Assembly: GCA_010094045.1 (NCBI GenBank)
Contig: ML986592.1
Span: 164,506 to 228,505, forward strand
DNA from: Lojkania enalia
Taxonomy: Eukaryota; Ascomycota; Dothideomycetes; Pleosporales
Length of the DNA stretch: 64,000 nucleotides
Reading direction: 5' to 3'
The notes under the pieces were generated by a model. The model worked only from the letters and a program-made list of their open reading frames with translations, made no database searches and was not told where the DNA came from. Every line of letters starts with the position of its first letter. The first letter of the stretch is position 1. A program made the position numbers and the translations under genes. Shown piece by piece: positions 47,890 to 60,107 of the stretch.

Positions 47890-50640
47890 TTTTCCGGAAA
47901 GGATTGCGGGGTGAAACAGCAATCAAGGCACAAGTAACGTACGTGACATCAGGTAACAATATTTAGGCATGAATGAACATGACCACGAGGGCGAGGTGAC
48001 GATTGGATCTCTAACCATATTGAATACTATCTAAAGTAGATAAAATGGTAAGAAATCTACATAGAGACTAGCGTGAAATCTTATGCCGCTTTGTCTCTGC
48101 AGGAGCTCGATGATACCGCTAAGAGCCTATGCTCGGTCTCTTTCGAAAGTAAAGCTGGTTGAGCAATAAATTTGTAGAATCTTAATATAGTTAAACGCGC
48201 CGGTCAGGGGTCCGTCGTCATATAGCGACCTGGCGTTCATGCTCAGCAGCTTACGCATCTCTATTGCTAATGGTGTTATTTTGACCCTCACGTCCAGCAT
48301 AGTATTTTCAAATAGTGCTTTTGCCTACATACTTTTATCCCCGTGCAATACCATCCCTTCGTGGTGTCAATTTATATGTTCGCGGGTATATGCCAGAGTG
48401 CGAGGTGAAAGCATCCATTCTTGTAAACCATCTACGTTGGTTCTGAATGAGATGAACGAGGTGGATGTCTTATCAGTATAGCTTTGGATGGCCGGTTTGC
48501 AGTATAATATAGATCGTGGCCGCCGAATGGATGATATTTCATAAACAACGAAAGCAAATTATTGGCGCATGACACGGTAGCTATAATGAAGATTGACCGC
48601 TATGAATCTCGCCCATGCGCCAGCACACTCTTTTCGAGCCTTCTTCATCATCTTCAATAATACGCAATTAGTAAATCTCCCTGTGTCAAAACCCCAGACA
48701 TTAAGTAACTTACACACCGTCCCAATAGAGCTGCGATGGCTCACTCTGCTCGAATACTTTACACAGGCGCCCACAATCCTTTCTCCTCGGGTTTAGTGTG
48801 TCCAAATTCCCTCCCTAACAGTGGCTAACTACCATATACGATACGGAACCACTCGGTTCAGTGACTCGAATATTAGCTTCAGACGAACTTCCTATATCCA
48901 GTACCGGCGTAGGCATTCTGGAGACAGACTGCTGAGTGTGGCTGCATTGGTAATTTTTGGTCAAGCATTTGACTATTCACGCCTTCGTAGTGATAAATGT
49001 TGTGTCTAATGCATCAGATACACTCATAACTGCATCATTGTGTTCTCTTGAGATTCCGTCTAGTTTTGCGGACAAAGTCACTTAGACCAAATGGATGGGA
49101 GATGGATACGATACCAATTCGACTAAACCATTTCCAGATGGATTTAAAATCAATAATAAGAACTTTTACTCCAACTCTCAAGTATTACTTACGAATTGCC
49201 GTCCAAACGCCTACGCTTGAAGTGCCAGACGAATGCGCTGGATGGTAATCGCCTAGAACTGATTACTCCAGGTCTCCGAAGGCACCGTAGAAATCATCTG
49301 TATCAACTCTTTATACTGCACCCTATATGCCTTTCAAGCAATTTCCTGACATTTCTGACAGGGGATATTCGGTTCGAGAACAATATTGGGACTGGATATG
49401 TTCCCAAAGAATCCAAGGTAGGATTCAGTGTGAAGTCTTCCGCAAGCCTCTAACCATGTCTTTCCGGGACTCAGGATCTATGACTTCTCTCTCTCACTTG
49501 ATTACGTGGTGTAATAAGCTCCGTGATGGCGAGCAATCCGGTAGCAGTCTCAACTCTGCGCCGCATTTAGCATTGTCGTACAAGATATTCCGGCAAGTTT
49601 CCACCCACGGTCATAATTCTCTCTCTAATGATACTTTATTATGGCCTCCAGTTCGATTTTCACAGTAGTGTGCTCTATTGTGGCAGTTGTCTATCGATGT
49701 GGACAGTGATGCCTAGCGGAGGCGGTATTTGCTGGGGTGTACCTCGCAGTAGCTAAAAGTCTCCCTGATGGCTTCAAAGCCCCGTAATGTTATGTATATC
49801 CCATTGATATTAGTCTGAGAAGAAAAGAAAAAAGCATTGTTAAACGCGGCTAGATATCTCCCCAAACCAGGCAAACCGTGATGGCAACACTACGGTTCTA
49901 ATGGCTAGTATTGCCTAGCCAAGCGTGTGTCTGGCCAGCCAGCAGCTAGTTAATGGAACACCTTAGACTTCATCTGGCTAGCCAGAAACTTAGTGAAGGG
50001 CATGGCTCTTATTCAATATTCTCACGCTAAACTAAAACCGACTACAAAAGCATCTACATTCAATTCACCAAGCACACGTAGCACAGCAGTACCCTCCTCC
50101 CTAATACCATTATCTCCACACTCTTTCCTTCGTGTTAGATCAATATCCTCCTTACGCTATTTGCAATGAACCCCCGCCATGAACCACTTAGATCTGTTTC
50201 ATTCACCAAAGTTTGCATGCAGGCTTCTAATCCAGCTTTTGATTATGGGATAGCTGAATTTCAACGCCGAGTCCCGGAGAGGATTTTCTAGATCGTGTTA
50301 TATTGTGCGCGCGTGTGTAGGTGAGAACCTTCTCTGGGGGGGTTATGTCATATGATCAGCCAATTGGGGATAGCTTCATGCGCCCCTATTTATATAGGCC
50401 AGCCACTGGCATCTTCTTACAATCAACACAGTGCTTCATACTATCCAATTCACCTATTCATGCAATAAGTTACAAGTCTCGTCCCACCGAAGACGGATGT
50501 TCGTTCCGATGTCAGTGTGCAATTTACATTTGGAGTGGTAATCTCTATTCAGAGACTCTTTTAGACTTAGCGCAGTCCTCCACTTATCAATACTAGGCAT
50601 TGCTCCTCGCTTTATTAACCTGCTACTTGTAATATCTATA
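47890..50640. other. Gene-poor accessory DNA
   Basis: About 2.7 kb with only short ORFs (up to 113 codons at 49327-49668) and no family resemblance on either strand. A perfect 12-bp palindrome CTGGCTAGCCAG lies at 49974-49985 near a related CTGGCCAGCCAG at 49931-49942. Confidence 0.35.
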
Positions 50641-50641
50641 G

Positions 50642-50868
50642 TGTAATAGGGATTTGGCGAGTCTACTGAGTACGATTTCCTACTACCGTACGGGAGCAAG
50701 TTATCCGGTTGCAGGTTGTATCGGATACCGTCGCACAATATCAAATCACGCTGGATATCAGCTAATATAACCTTCCTTATATACATAAATATGGCCTGCT
50801 GGCCATCCTCAATCAACCAGTTCAGCTCCTCATCTCCCTCCCTGAGACAAGATTCGCCTCTCACCACA
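50642..50868 (-). repeat. Solo LTR, 227-bp type (Copia-like), copy 4
   Basis: Read on -, it starts TGTGGTGAGAGGCG; its + strand begins TGTAATAGGG. It is flanked by the perfect 5-bp duplication TATAG (50637-50641 and 50869-50873). It has the same length and 3' half as copy 1 at 19408. A 181-codon frame on - that runs through it is a by-product of the repeat, not a gene. Confidence 0.9.
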
Positions 50869-51206
50869 TATAGACTAACAATAAGTTTTGCAATAATATG
50901 CTCCCTGCGCAGCCTATGCCTATGAAACCAGTCCTTTGACATCTGTATGTTTCGCTTGTAAGAGAAAATTACAGAGCAATAATCACTGTCTAACACCAAC
51001 GAAATCGGTTTCAGCCCCCAACCAGTTGCACGTGGATGTGGCTTGCGAATAAGCAGGGGTAAGCGAGACAGCTAGGCAAGCCGGTCCGGCTCACTTTTTA
51101 TTACTACCGCCGAATCTGTCTCCAAGTGATCTCTTCTGTAGGCTTAGGCTTTTCGCGCGGAAAACGTGGTACAACATTGATTGCAGACAGAAAGCTAAAT
51201 ACTGGC

Positions 51207-53443
51207 ATGATGTCTGTGGTAACCTTCACTGGTATGACACTATTGGGCTAAGCGGGAAGGGGAGAACTCCTCGTGCAACAAACTAACTAGCTCCAGCATG
51301 TGATCAATTCCAATCTCCTAGGGCACTCGCTAATCACGAATCGGGATCTTACACCCCTCTAGACGAAGCGAACGATGAGATTCGACTTTTGACCCTTGAA
51401 CCACCCCGGCATGGCGCTCCCGTGTACTGCAATCTCGAGAAAGCTTCTCTAAGGCATCATACGGGCGAATATTCGTCTTTTCTTAGGTCAATTGACCATA
51501 ATAGGAAGACGTCACGGCGGGCAATGATTGAATGGGTTCGGTCACACCCTCCGCATCCCGATCATCCTCCCGGGGAGTTTAGTAACGGAGGGAACTACAC
51601 GCCTTCTTCGAATGCCTATCGCTTCAAATGGGGGGACTTTGCCGCGCTGTCGTACGTTTGGGGAAATGATCGAGAGGCGGGGCAGATCGTGGTGAACGGA
51701 ACTGTTATGCTAGTTACCAAGAATTTGGAAGAAATTCTACGCAGACTAGCGGCAAATAATGAGTTCCGAGCCAATTACAAAATCTGGATTGATGCCATTT
51801 GCATTAATCAGAAGGATGAGAGCGAGCGGGCAAGTCAGGTGCGGAAGATGAGAGAGATATACAGTAGTGCTTGGACGGTTATTGCCTGGCTCGGAGAGAG
51901 TGGGGAATGGACACCGATCCCTGATGCCTTCATATTCCTTCGCCTTCTCGCTTCCTTGGACCATCGCCAGCGAGACCTCCGTCGACTATTTGATCAAGAA
52001 TGGGGCCTGCTCAATGAAAATTGTTTCTATATGCTACATGAAATGATGAAGCATGAGTACTGGAGTCGACTCTGGATCATACAAGAAGTTGTCATGGGCG
52101 CTTCGTGTACAGTTCTACGCTGCGGGGATCATCTTCTTGACTGGAACACGTTCTGTGCAGCAATTGCGGTCCTATATCATGGACACAACTGGGACGTCAA
52201 AGACTATATGCTTGCTAAGGTGCACCAACGCGGCATGAGTACTGACGCAGTGTGGCAAACACTAAGTCTTCATCTAGTCCATAAAGATCTTCGTCAGCTG
52301 AGCCGTTATGAGCATGAAGGTGGTGAGCGATTGGGCTTCCGTCGTTTGCTGGAAGTAGCCAATTCAGCCCACTGTCGAGATGTTCGCGACAAAGTGTTTG
52401 CGCTGATTGGAATGATGGAACCGGAAATTGCGAATGAAGTGGTTCAGGCTTATAGCCTCGATATATCTAGGCTATTCACGACAGTTACGAAAGCCTTCAT
52501 CACATACTACAATAACCTCGAGCCCTTACGTCAAGCTAATCCGTGGGGACAACATGGAGCACCGTCATGGGCAGCTGACTGGACGTGGCGAGGACGTTTG
52601 CGGTGGTCACGTCCAGAGACGAATCCGACAGGGCCTTCATGGAATCCATTAGATTCGGAGCCGAGGCCTGACACGATCTACAATGCTCATAGTGGCAGAT
52701 CCGCGTCCATTTCCTTCTTGAATGATTGTTGTCTGTTGCGATGTGAAGGTTTTATATTCGACGAAATCGCTGGACTGGGCGCTAGAGAGCATGGGTTTTT
52801 TCATTGGGCCAAGGAAAGTACAGTACAGAGCCCTACCTGGAGAAGCTCTTATGGGGATGAGTATGCGACCGCCAGAGCGCTGTACAGAGCGCTAATCGGT
52901 GGCAGAATTGCCAATGGAGAGAGAGCTCAAGACCGTCACTCAGCTCTCATGAGCCTTCCATCCACCTTCCGAGCTGCACGCCCGCAGTTCGCACGGAGAG
53001 GCTGGACCTGGCTAGCAAATCGAGGAGGTTACTACTTCAAGTGGGAGAGGTGGCGGCAGGCTCATAATGGCTTCATGCTTGGCAAAAGAGCATTGGAGAG
53101 TTATTTTACAGATACCATACCCGAGAATGCTGAAGAGTCCACTTTCATAGACGTCTTCCGCGGTGTCGAGAGAATGGTAATGGAGCGGCGATTTATGCTC
53201 ACCAAGAATGGCTGCTTCGGTTGGGCTCCTGATGATGCGTACGACGATACAGACGTGAACCAAGTTAGAGTCGGCGACCTAATCGCTATCGTCTTCGGTT
53301 GCAGCACCCCTCTTGTTATCCGCCGCAGTGCCGAGCATTTCCAGATCGTTGGCGAGGCCTATGTGGAAGGGATGATGGATGGAGCCGCGCTTCGTCTTAT
53401 TGACGATTGCGAATGCGAGCAGCAGTTCTTCACCTTTTGCTGA
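51207..53443 (+). CDS. HET-domain (heterokaryon incompatibility) protein
   Basis: The main exon is open from 51287 to the stop at 53443 but has no ATG before 51524, which would cut into the conserved domain. A short first exon solves this: ATG 51207, donor GTATGA at 51232, branch CTAAC, acceptor CAG at 51296; exons 51207-51231 and 51297-53443 join in frame to 723 residues. The first exon is my prediction. The HET domain spans about residues 105-270: 'FAALSYVWGNDREAG', 'KNLEEILRRL', 'IWIDAICINQKDESERA', 'REIYSSAWTVIAWLGE', and 'YWSRLWIIQEVV' (about 265). Later 'CRDVRDKVFALIGM' and the closing 'VGEAYVEGMMDGAAL' are also typical. Such proteins trigger cell death after fusion of unlike hyphae. 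It appears intact and stands alone in a repeat-rich stretch. Confidence 0.85.
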
Positions 53444-54680
53444 TATATTCTATATGACGGAATTTATGTCGCGATACATTTTCATCTATAAAACGGGCAA
53501 CGGCTTAATACAATTTGCTGTTCAAAATGAATGTATATTAGACGGTCCGAACTCTGCTTTTAAAAACATATTCGCCACCAGGTTGGAACCCGTAATATCG
53601 GATGTAGACGTGGTGAGTAAGGCTCCTCCGTTGGAGCTGCTGTTCTCACCACGAGCCGCTGGAGCGAGGCCATCTTATTTGGCGATGAAGTGAAACTGTA
53701 CCTTTCTATCTCACACATTTTCGATCTGAATTTCACAACACACATATTACCTTTTTGCCGCATCATGTCGAAATTAGAATGTCCGCGCAAATACCGATGT
53801 CAAGTCACGTGTCTCTTCCACACGGGAGGTAGTCATTCGGCAAAGAGGCAGAAGCTCATTGGAGCTTGACCAGGACTGGAATGTAGTCAATGCGAGATTT
53901 CATCTGGGTTAAGAATACAATGGCGAATGCAGCGGCAAGAGGCAGTCTCACTAGACATATAACAAGAGGAGAAAGAGCGTTTTGTGTACACCCTAGCATG
54001 TCAAGAAACGATTGATATCGCAAAGTCACATTTGCCTATCCCAGCCTATTGAAGCTATCGAGATACTATATATAAAGTTTTCTTATACACTATCATCGCA
54101 TCACTCGAAATTGCGCATACTACTTGCTTGTAACTGAAGAGAGACATTGAAGAATCAGGGCAACCTATCCAAAGTGTATTGTATCCTTCATAGTGTCTAA
54201 TACGGATCTTGATCTATTTAAGTAACGCTATATTCATCCGGTCTCGCAAGATTAATGGAATCCTGTATACGGTTCCTAACACAGGATCGTGCTGATGGCA
54301 TGTGTAGCACGTGGTAGATGAGATGGGAATATGTTAGTGGAGTCATATCAATGTGAACGGTATAGATATGCCATAGTACAACACCATCAGCAATCGGATG
54401 TAATCAAAACTGTGACAGAGACATTTGATGAATATGAATTATTATGAAGTTGCAGAAAGATGATATTCCCATACTCGCAAAAACTCCTGTTCTGTGACCA
54501 TTCGGCTCACCTCTTCTGCTTCGCATCTGTACCATATTTAGCCCTGTTGTTCAATGCTATTTATGGGAAATACTTATAACGAACTGTCTTAGTGCCCATA
54601 CCAAACCATATATAGGACCTCTTCAAAAATGGTATCCCCAAAAACAACGTGCTCGTAACTCATCTAACTGGAGATGTTCA
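53444..54680. other. Intergenic DNA downstream of the HET gene
   Basis: No supportable gene; only short ORFs (53379-53693 overlaps the HET 3' end in another frame). AT-rich. Confidence 0.4.
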
Positions 54681-55330
54681 TCATACAATATTCCACATCT
54701 CCTTCCAAACCTCACGGGCCAAAGGCTTTTTTAAAATCTCTTCCACATTTACTTCAACCGTGTAATTAAACCCATCGATAGTGATACTCTCGCCGCCGAT
54801 CTCGAAAGCTAGGCTAGGAAGGTGGGCTAGCTGATCGCATGATATACGGTTCAAGAATGGGCTGAATTCAGTTTTATTTGTCACGAGAAGGAGTTATATG
54901 GGGTGTCATCTAGTAAATAGAGTCCCTGTGGAGTGGTAAGCGTTGCGATATCGTTTGGCGTGGGGAGATAGTACGGGTCGGAGGAATTGAGGTTGGTAGA
55001 GTTTAAGAGTAGATTCCATAAGCCCGTCGAGTACGGCGCCAGCCGGGGATAGTCATTTCCTAAAAGCTCCAAGGCGCGGAATTGGCTAGTATACAGATCT
55101 AGGTTTGAACAGCCAAACATCAACTTTTCCTCTTCGTGCGACGATCGCGATAGCTTGAGTAAAAAATCATTCTCCTCCAAGGTCTCTCTGTCGTCCAGTA
55201 CCTTCAGAAAATTCGGGTAGTGCCACTGCCATTCGCTCCACGGCGGTGCCAGGTCCAACACACCATCTATTCTCAGTGTGGGCGGATCTGCTTCACCTTA
55301 TTAGTGATGACTCCTACTCTAATGTGGAGG
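54681..55330 (-). other. Unassigned ORF remnants, possible decayed gene
   Basis: On - a frame from about 55300 to 54881 reads 'LRIDGVLDLAPPWSEWQWHY' and continues for about 125 codons without an ATG; a second frame (54884-54681) contains 'CDQLAHLPSLAFEIGGESIT'. The second resembles the C-terminal part of pepsin-like aspartic proteases only weakly, and no catalytic DTG is visible. The two may be exons or frame-broken parts of one gene. I cannot name it. Confidence 0.3.
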
Positions 55331-56640
55331 CAAAAACGCAGCCCAGAGGTGTGTGCCGCCCACCATTTCCTTAACGCAGGATGAATGAGCATGGGTGTAG
55401 TCAGGCGAACAAAGCCGTCGTAGAACACAACACACCGACTAAATCATGGGTTCTGGGGGGTTTACAGAAAATAGTAAGGCAGGAGCCATTAGTATCACTA
55501 TCTGTCTCGTGTATAAATAAGACATTCCCTCCATCAACTTGACCAATCTCACCATTATCCATCCACATTCTATTTCTGAATCCGCCGAATACTCTTGCCA
55601 TGATCAATCTTTCACGCAGAAACAAATGTGTCCTCAAGGCGCCCAGCTAGATCTTAAAGAGTGTTAAAACTGCAAACTGTGCCTCGTAAACCATTTCCCG
55701 AGCCCGCGGACACTTCGATACGAAAGTCGATTGGGGGGTCGCATCAGCTCGCCTAAAGACTGAAGGGCTTACCACTCGAAGTGCGGCGGCTTACCTACAA
55801 GGCGTAGCGGGCGGTTAGTCCTGGGTGGTTACCTTGGATCTATAATCAAAGGGGAAATGAAACTATGAAGGAACCTAGCCGACGGCACTTTGTTGCCCCC
55901 ACCTTTGTCAGAAATGGAATCGCTAGTGAGGCTCTGTAGACTGCCTATGAAACGACTGTACCTTTCAAATGAGATCATACCTGTGAATGTCGCATATCAT
56001 GCAGCATCAATTGCTGAGGCAAATATTGATGTACTGAAGGAGGGTAAGTGGCCTGCCTAGCCAGAGGCTGGTAGTGGCGAGACTATATGGGCCTGAAAAC
56101 AGACCAACTATAATAGGATAGTAGAAACATATGATAGTGGATGAACTTCCTATTATTCTGCTCTCTAAAACTCTTCCCGTTCAATTGGTGCTAAAAACCT
56201 TTATACAAAAAGTTGAGATCCACCTCGCATTAAAGGATCTATGGGATGCCACTCATGATTTACCGAAATCGGACGCAGCCTCAACGCGCTACCACAAATA
56301 GGTAACTCATTGGCCTTATTATACGAAACCAACCCTTTTGTCCCACTAGTATATAATAGAGCGTTTCTTACGCTAGAGATAGATAAGAGTATTAAGCGAC
56401 ATAGACTTATCTTTAAGAAAGTATAGTTTTAGTTTCCGGGAATTTGGCTGCAGCTTTACTAATAACGGTATTCTAGATTAGGTTCGTTACGGGGCGAAAT
56501 ACCTTTCCGGATCTATAACTAGATTGTACAGAAGAACGAAGAGAACTTACTAAAGAGCTATATATAGGTAAGATGTTAGGGTCTAAATAGGGTTCGAGTT
56601 AGAACGGAGAAATTATTTTTCTAGTCCAGAGACTTAATAA
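55331..56640. other. Accessory DNA before the transposon nest
   Basis: Holds one 78-codon frame on - (55401-55637) without recognisable features and otherwise no gene. AT content rises towards 56.4 kb. Confidence 0.35.
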
Positions 56641-56647
56641 CGTATTT

Positions 56648-57058
56648 CACAAGCGAGTCGCCCACCCAAGCGAGTCGCCCACTTTTGCCAAGAAGTCATA
56701 CCCTACCTACTTACAACGCGATGCGGCAACTACCTCAACCTCAATCAATCTATCAAGAAGGTCAGGTATTACTGGCTATCTCAGCTATCAATTAAGATCA
56801 AATCCAGAGCGTACGAAGCGCTGCAGCTACCTATAGCATCTCCCGAACGACGCTTAGAGACTGACACGCCGGCAAACCTTCACGACGCGATTACGAGCCC
56901 AATTCAAAGAAGCTTACGAAGCTAGAAGAATCGACCATAATACAGCGTATACTAGACCTATTATATCGTAGATACCCTCCTATAATCGATAGTATATGAG
57001 ATATAGCCAACCATTTACTTAGAGCTCGCTCTACTAACTAAGTTGGTAAAAACTAACG
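56648..57058 (+). mobile_element. Element A (Fot1-like), left part, interrupted
   Basis: The left end has a doubled core, CAAGCGAGTCGCCCAC, twice in 35 bases. On + a broken N-terminal transposase is visible: 'KSRAYEALQLPIASPERRLE' (about 56805-56865, a Psq-type helix-turn-helix) and 'DIANHLLRARS' (about 56997-57035) ending 'VGKN' at the junction. Element B begins there. Reading resumes at 59983 with 'NKFIKRIPKLRIYF', the expected continuation, so B was inserted into A. Confidence 0.75.
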
Positions 57059-57155
57059 TAATCCACCACCGAGCGGTTAAAACCACCGAGCGGTCAGTGA
57101 CCCACCCAATTTCAATTTCAAAGCAGGATATCTCCACAGCCATTGAAGCAATTGA

Positions 57156-57990
57156 TTATATAGCGATATCTATATGATCCTCACTATTTGGTGTTTCGAT
57201 TGGAGCCATTTTGCACGTCTCAATGCCGTGGCCTGGCTCCCGACAGCGCCCGCAGCGTCTTGGTTGGCGTGGTCGACTGTGACCATTTGGGCCTTTTTGT
57301 TCTATTTGACGGCCTTCTTGTTGTTGCTTTGCTAATTGCAGCCCATCTAATATAGAGACGGTGCTTGCGCCCTTGATTACCTTACGTTTGCGCTCCTTGC
57401 GCTTTGTAAGCATCGTATTTGCCGCCCGGAGATCTCTATTCTCTATCTCTAAAAACGACTGCCTATGCGCTATAGACGTAATACCCTTTGTAAGACTTGC
57501 AAGACCCTCGAGTATTAACGTTGGTGAGCTATCTTGATGTTGTTCTACGCGCTGTTGCATGTATTGCGTCTAGTACTCTACCTCTAAGCGATTATATGGT
57601 GTTTATGACTACTATTCAGTAGGTTCTAGGAGCGGCGGTGTTGGGGTTTGCAAAGCTTGGATATCGAGCTTTAAAATAACACAATCTGGACTAAATAGGA
57701 CTAATCCAGACCCTCTAAAGCCTCTAGCTATATTTTTATTAGTAATAGTGTTATTAAAGGCCGCTTTAAATGCAGGTAGGAAGTCTTCTTTAGTTATATA
57801 GTTAATGCGGTACCGAATTAAGCTTTTAATCTCCTTGCTATATGCACGCTTTAATGGACCAAAATAGCCTATATTAAGTGGCTGTAGAAGATAAGATAAG
57901 TGTGGAGGTATATAAAGTGTAATAATATTAACGTACAGCACAAGCGAGCTGATCACCCAAGCGAGCTGATCATAATGCCAAGACCACACT
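57156..57990 (-). pseudogene. C-terminal part of element B transposase
   Basis: Two frames on - separated by a short gap: 57990-57612 with 'LYIPPHLSYLLQPLNIGYFG' and 'KEDFLPAFKAAFNNTIT' (the segment after the second DDE residues in Fot1-type transposases) and 'GSGLVLFSPD', then 57560-57156, a Lys/Arg-rich helix and a zinc-knuckle-like C-x2-C-x4-H-x4-C (RRCGRCREPGHGIETCK). These frames are little mutated while the DNA to the right is strongly RIP-altered. The upstream half of the protein is lost or displaced by element C. Confidence 0.75.
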
Positions 57991-59801
57991 AAAATCGCGA
58001 CTACTTTTCGCAAAATATTGTACTTTCTTGCATTCTATCGTACTATATAGTATAGTAGCCTATTCTTCTATATCTATAACATCATTTTTACACGTCCGCG
58101 AGTTATACCTAGCCTCGCCGCACTGCCTGCAGCACCTTTAAGTCGGCTGGCCTCTATCAACGCGCGCCTTCTTCCTACCCTTCTTCCTATCAGTACGAGC
58201 GCTAAACTCTTTTAGAGTAGTTAATTAAGCGCCTTCTTTAATTGTTAAGTTGCCTTCCTTCTATACACACTTTCTTTTATGCGATTAACGTTGTATAGCA
58301 GCCTTATTAGCTGCTTAAAGCTTAGTAACCTGAGCGCGCAATAATACGTTTTTATATATTATATACGCAGTACCCTTTGTAAACTATTTAAACGCCTCTA
58401 CTATTAAAGTAGGCAAGCTATCTAGGTGCTTTTAAACTCTTAATTAAACGTACGTAGATTAAGACCTAAATTTAATAGGATTACTTAGTATTTTTAACTC
58501 CTAAGAGGTATCTTTAACTATAGGGGGTATTAGTATACGTAGTTAAACTTCAAGCTTTAATAGTACTATATCTAGGTTAAATAGAACTAGGCTAGCACCT
58601 TAAAAGCTACTTAGGATATTACTCTTCGTAATTACTGCGTTAAAAGCTACTTTAAAGTAGGGTAAGAACTCGATTTTCGTAATATAGTTAATATAACCGC
58701 GTATCAGCTACTCGATTTAGTACCTATACGTAGTCTTTAAAGGCGAGAAATAACCTATATCTAATAGCTGTAGTAGATATAATAAATGTAGAGGTATATA
58801 GAGAGTAATAATATTCTTTTCCTTATAAAGCTGCCTAAATTTAAGCGAGTTATAGTTCTTATAGCCGTCGAGAATTAGTAATTAATATATACTAATAGTA
58901 CAATCCTTTATATACGCGTTAAAGTGCTTTAACTACTTAATACTAATATTATTTATCGTCCAGCTGTTATCAGTAACCTATATAGCCCAGGTTAGTAGAA
59001 TATTATCTTCTTTATACTATATAGAAAGGTGGTAAATACCTGTAAAGATAATAAAAGGTAGTATTATCTATCCTATCGTGTTAATACCCTAAATAACTAT
59101 AGTCTACTTGCGATTACCTGGCTAGAGCTACTTTAGTTAATTCCGTCTCTTAGAGCTAGTAACTACTACTTCTATCGATATTATACCTATTATAAAGCCT
59201 AATTCGTCGAAGTTGTATATATTTTCGTTAATAATACTATACTTAGCCTTTATATTCTATATAAGGTAGAACTAGCCTCCTATAACCTTAAAATCCTTAT
59301 ATTTAGCTCTTAAATAGTCGTACTTTTAATTAAATTTAACCTTAAGCTTAGGCGTATATTTAATAAAGTTCTCTACCTAGTTCTTTCTAACCTAGCTAGT
59401 AGAGCATATAGCTAGTAGTAAATTAGCTATATCTTAAACAGTAGCAAGCTGTAGTAGAAATCCTCTTATATCTAGATCTAGTATATGCTAAATAATTACC
59501 TACTCCTTAGTCTTACTAAGTTTTATTAAATTAGGCCGGCAATCGCGTTATAGAGCTGTTTCTTGCCTTTATATACTAAATATATTTTAAGAGATATTAT
59601 AGATTAATATAATACGACGTATAGTTAGTATCGCGTCTTATTAAAAAGTTTAAAGTATAAGCTATATTCTAGTTTCTTTTTAAATTAATTCTATAGTTGT
59701 TAGTTATAGTATAATACTATAAAGTATAATTATCGCAATTTTAGTAGAGTCTTAGTATTATAATCAGCTCGCTTAGGTAATCAGCTCGCTTATACTATAT
59801 A
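57936..59801 (-). mobile_element. Element C (Fot1-like), full length, inserted in B
   Basis: Ends at about 57936-57998 and 59740-59801 are inverted copies with a doubled CAAGCGAGCTGATCA core. The size (about 1.87 kb) is that of a full Fot1/Pot2 element. On - the RIP-broken transposase can be followed: 'DGYKNYNSLKFRQLY' (about 58860, DDE region), 'LYIPLHLLYLLQLLDIGYFS' (about 58805-58750), 'KIEFLPYFKVAFNAVIT' (about 58680), 'GASLVLFNLD' (about 58590). Its insertion interrupts element B. Confidence 0.8.
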
Positions 59802-59982
59802 TTATAGCTAGATTTAACTTAAATTAACCTTATTTAAAAGCTTTATTTACTATAGTTATATCGGCTTTAGATAAGTATATTCTATTACGTAGTTATAGAA
59901 ATATTACGAAAATTAATAGGGTAGTAAAGATTTTAGTAGGTTACTAACCGCTTAGTAGTTTTAACCGTTTAGTAGTAGATTA

Positions 59983-60107
59983 TATTAGCTAATAAACTTT
60001 ATTAATTATATTCCTAAGCTTAGAATATACTTCTATTAAAAATACAACTACTAGAAAGCTTTCTATAAAAACTCTAAAGTTATTAGTAGCTAGTTTAATC
60101 TAGTATA
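59983..60107 (+). mobile_element. Element A, second part
   Basis: On + reads 'NKFIKRIPKLRIYF' then 'SKVISS' and 'FNLV', the part of a Fot1-type transposase that follows the HTH region and would directly continue the A fragment ending at 57058. Element D starts where it stops. The rest of A is not seen in the window. Confidence 0.6.

Larger units (their letters stand above)
57059..59982 (-). mobile_element. Element B (Fot1-like), internally deleted, holds element C
   Basis: Bounded by inverted ends at 57059-57100 and 59941-59982, each with a doubled CCACCGAGCGGT-type core and TA at the tips. Without the inserted C it is only about 1.06 kb, shorter than the usual 1.9 kb. Its left half keeps the transposase C-terminus on - (57156-57990); its right 180 bases are decayed and I do not see the central DDE region. 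Confidence 0.75.

Noticed and set aside
50454..50999. 181-codon frame on - at the fourth solo LTR
   Set aside because: It runs straight through the LTR and its two target duplications, so it is a chance frame.
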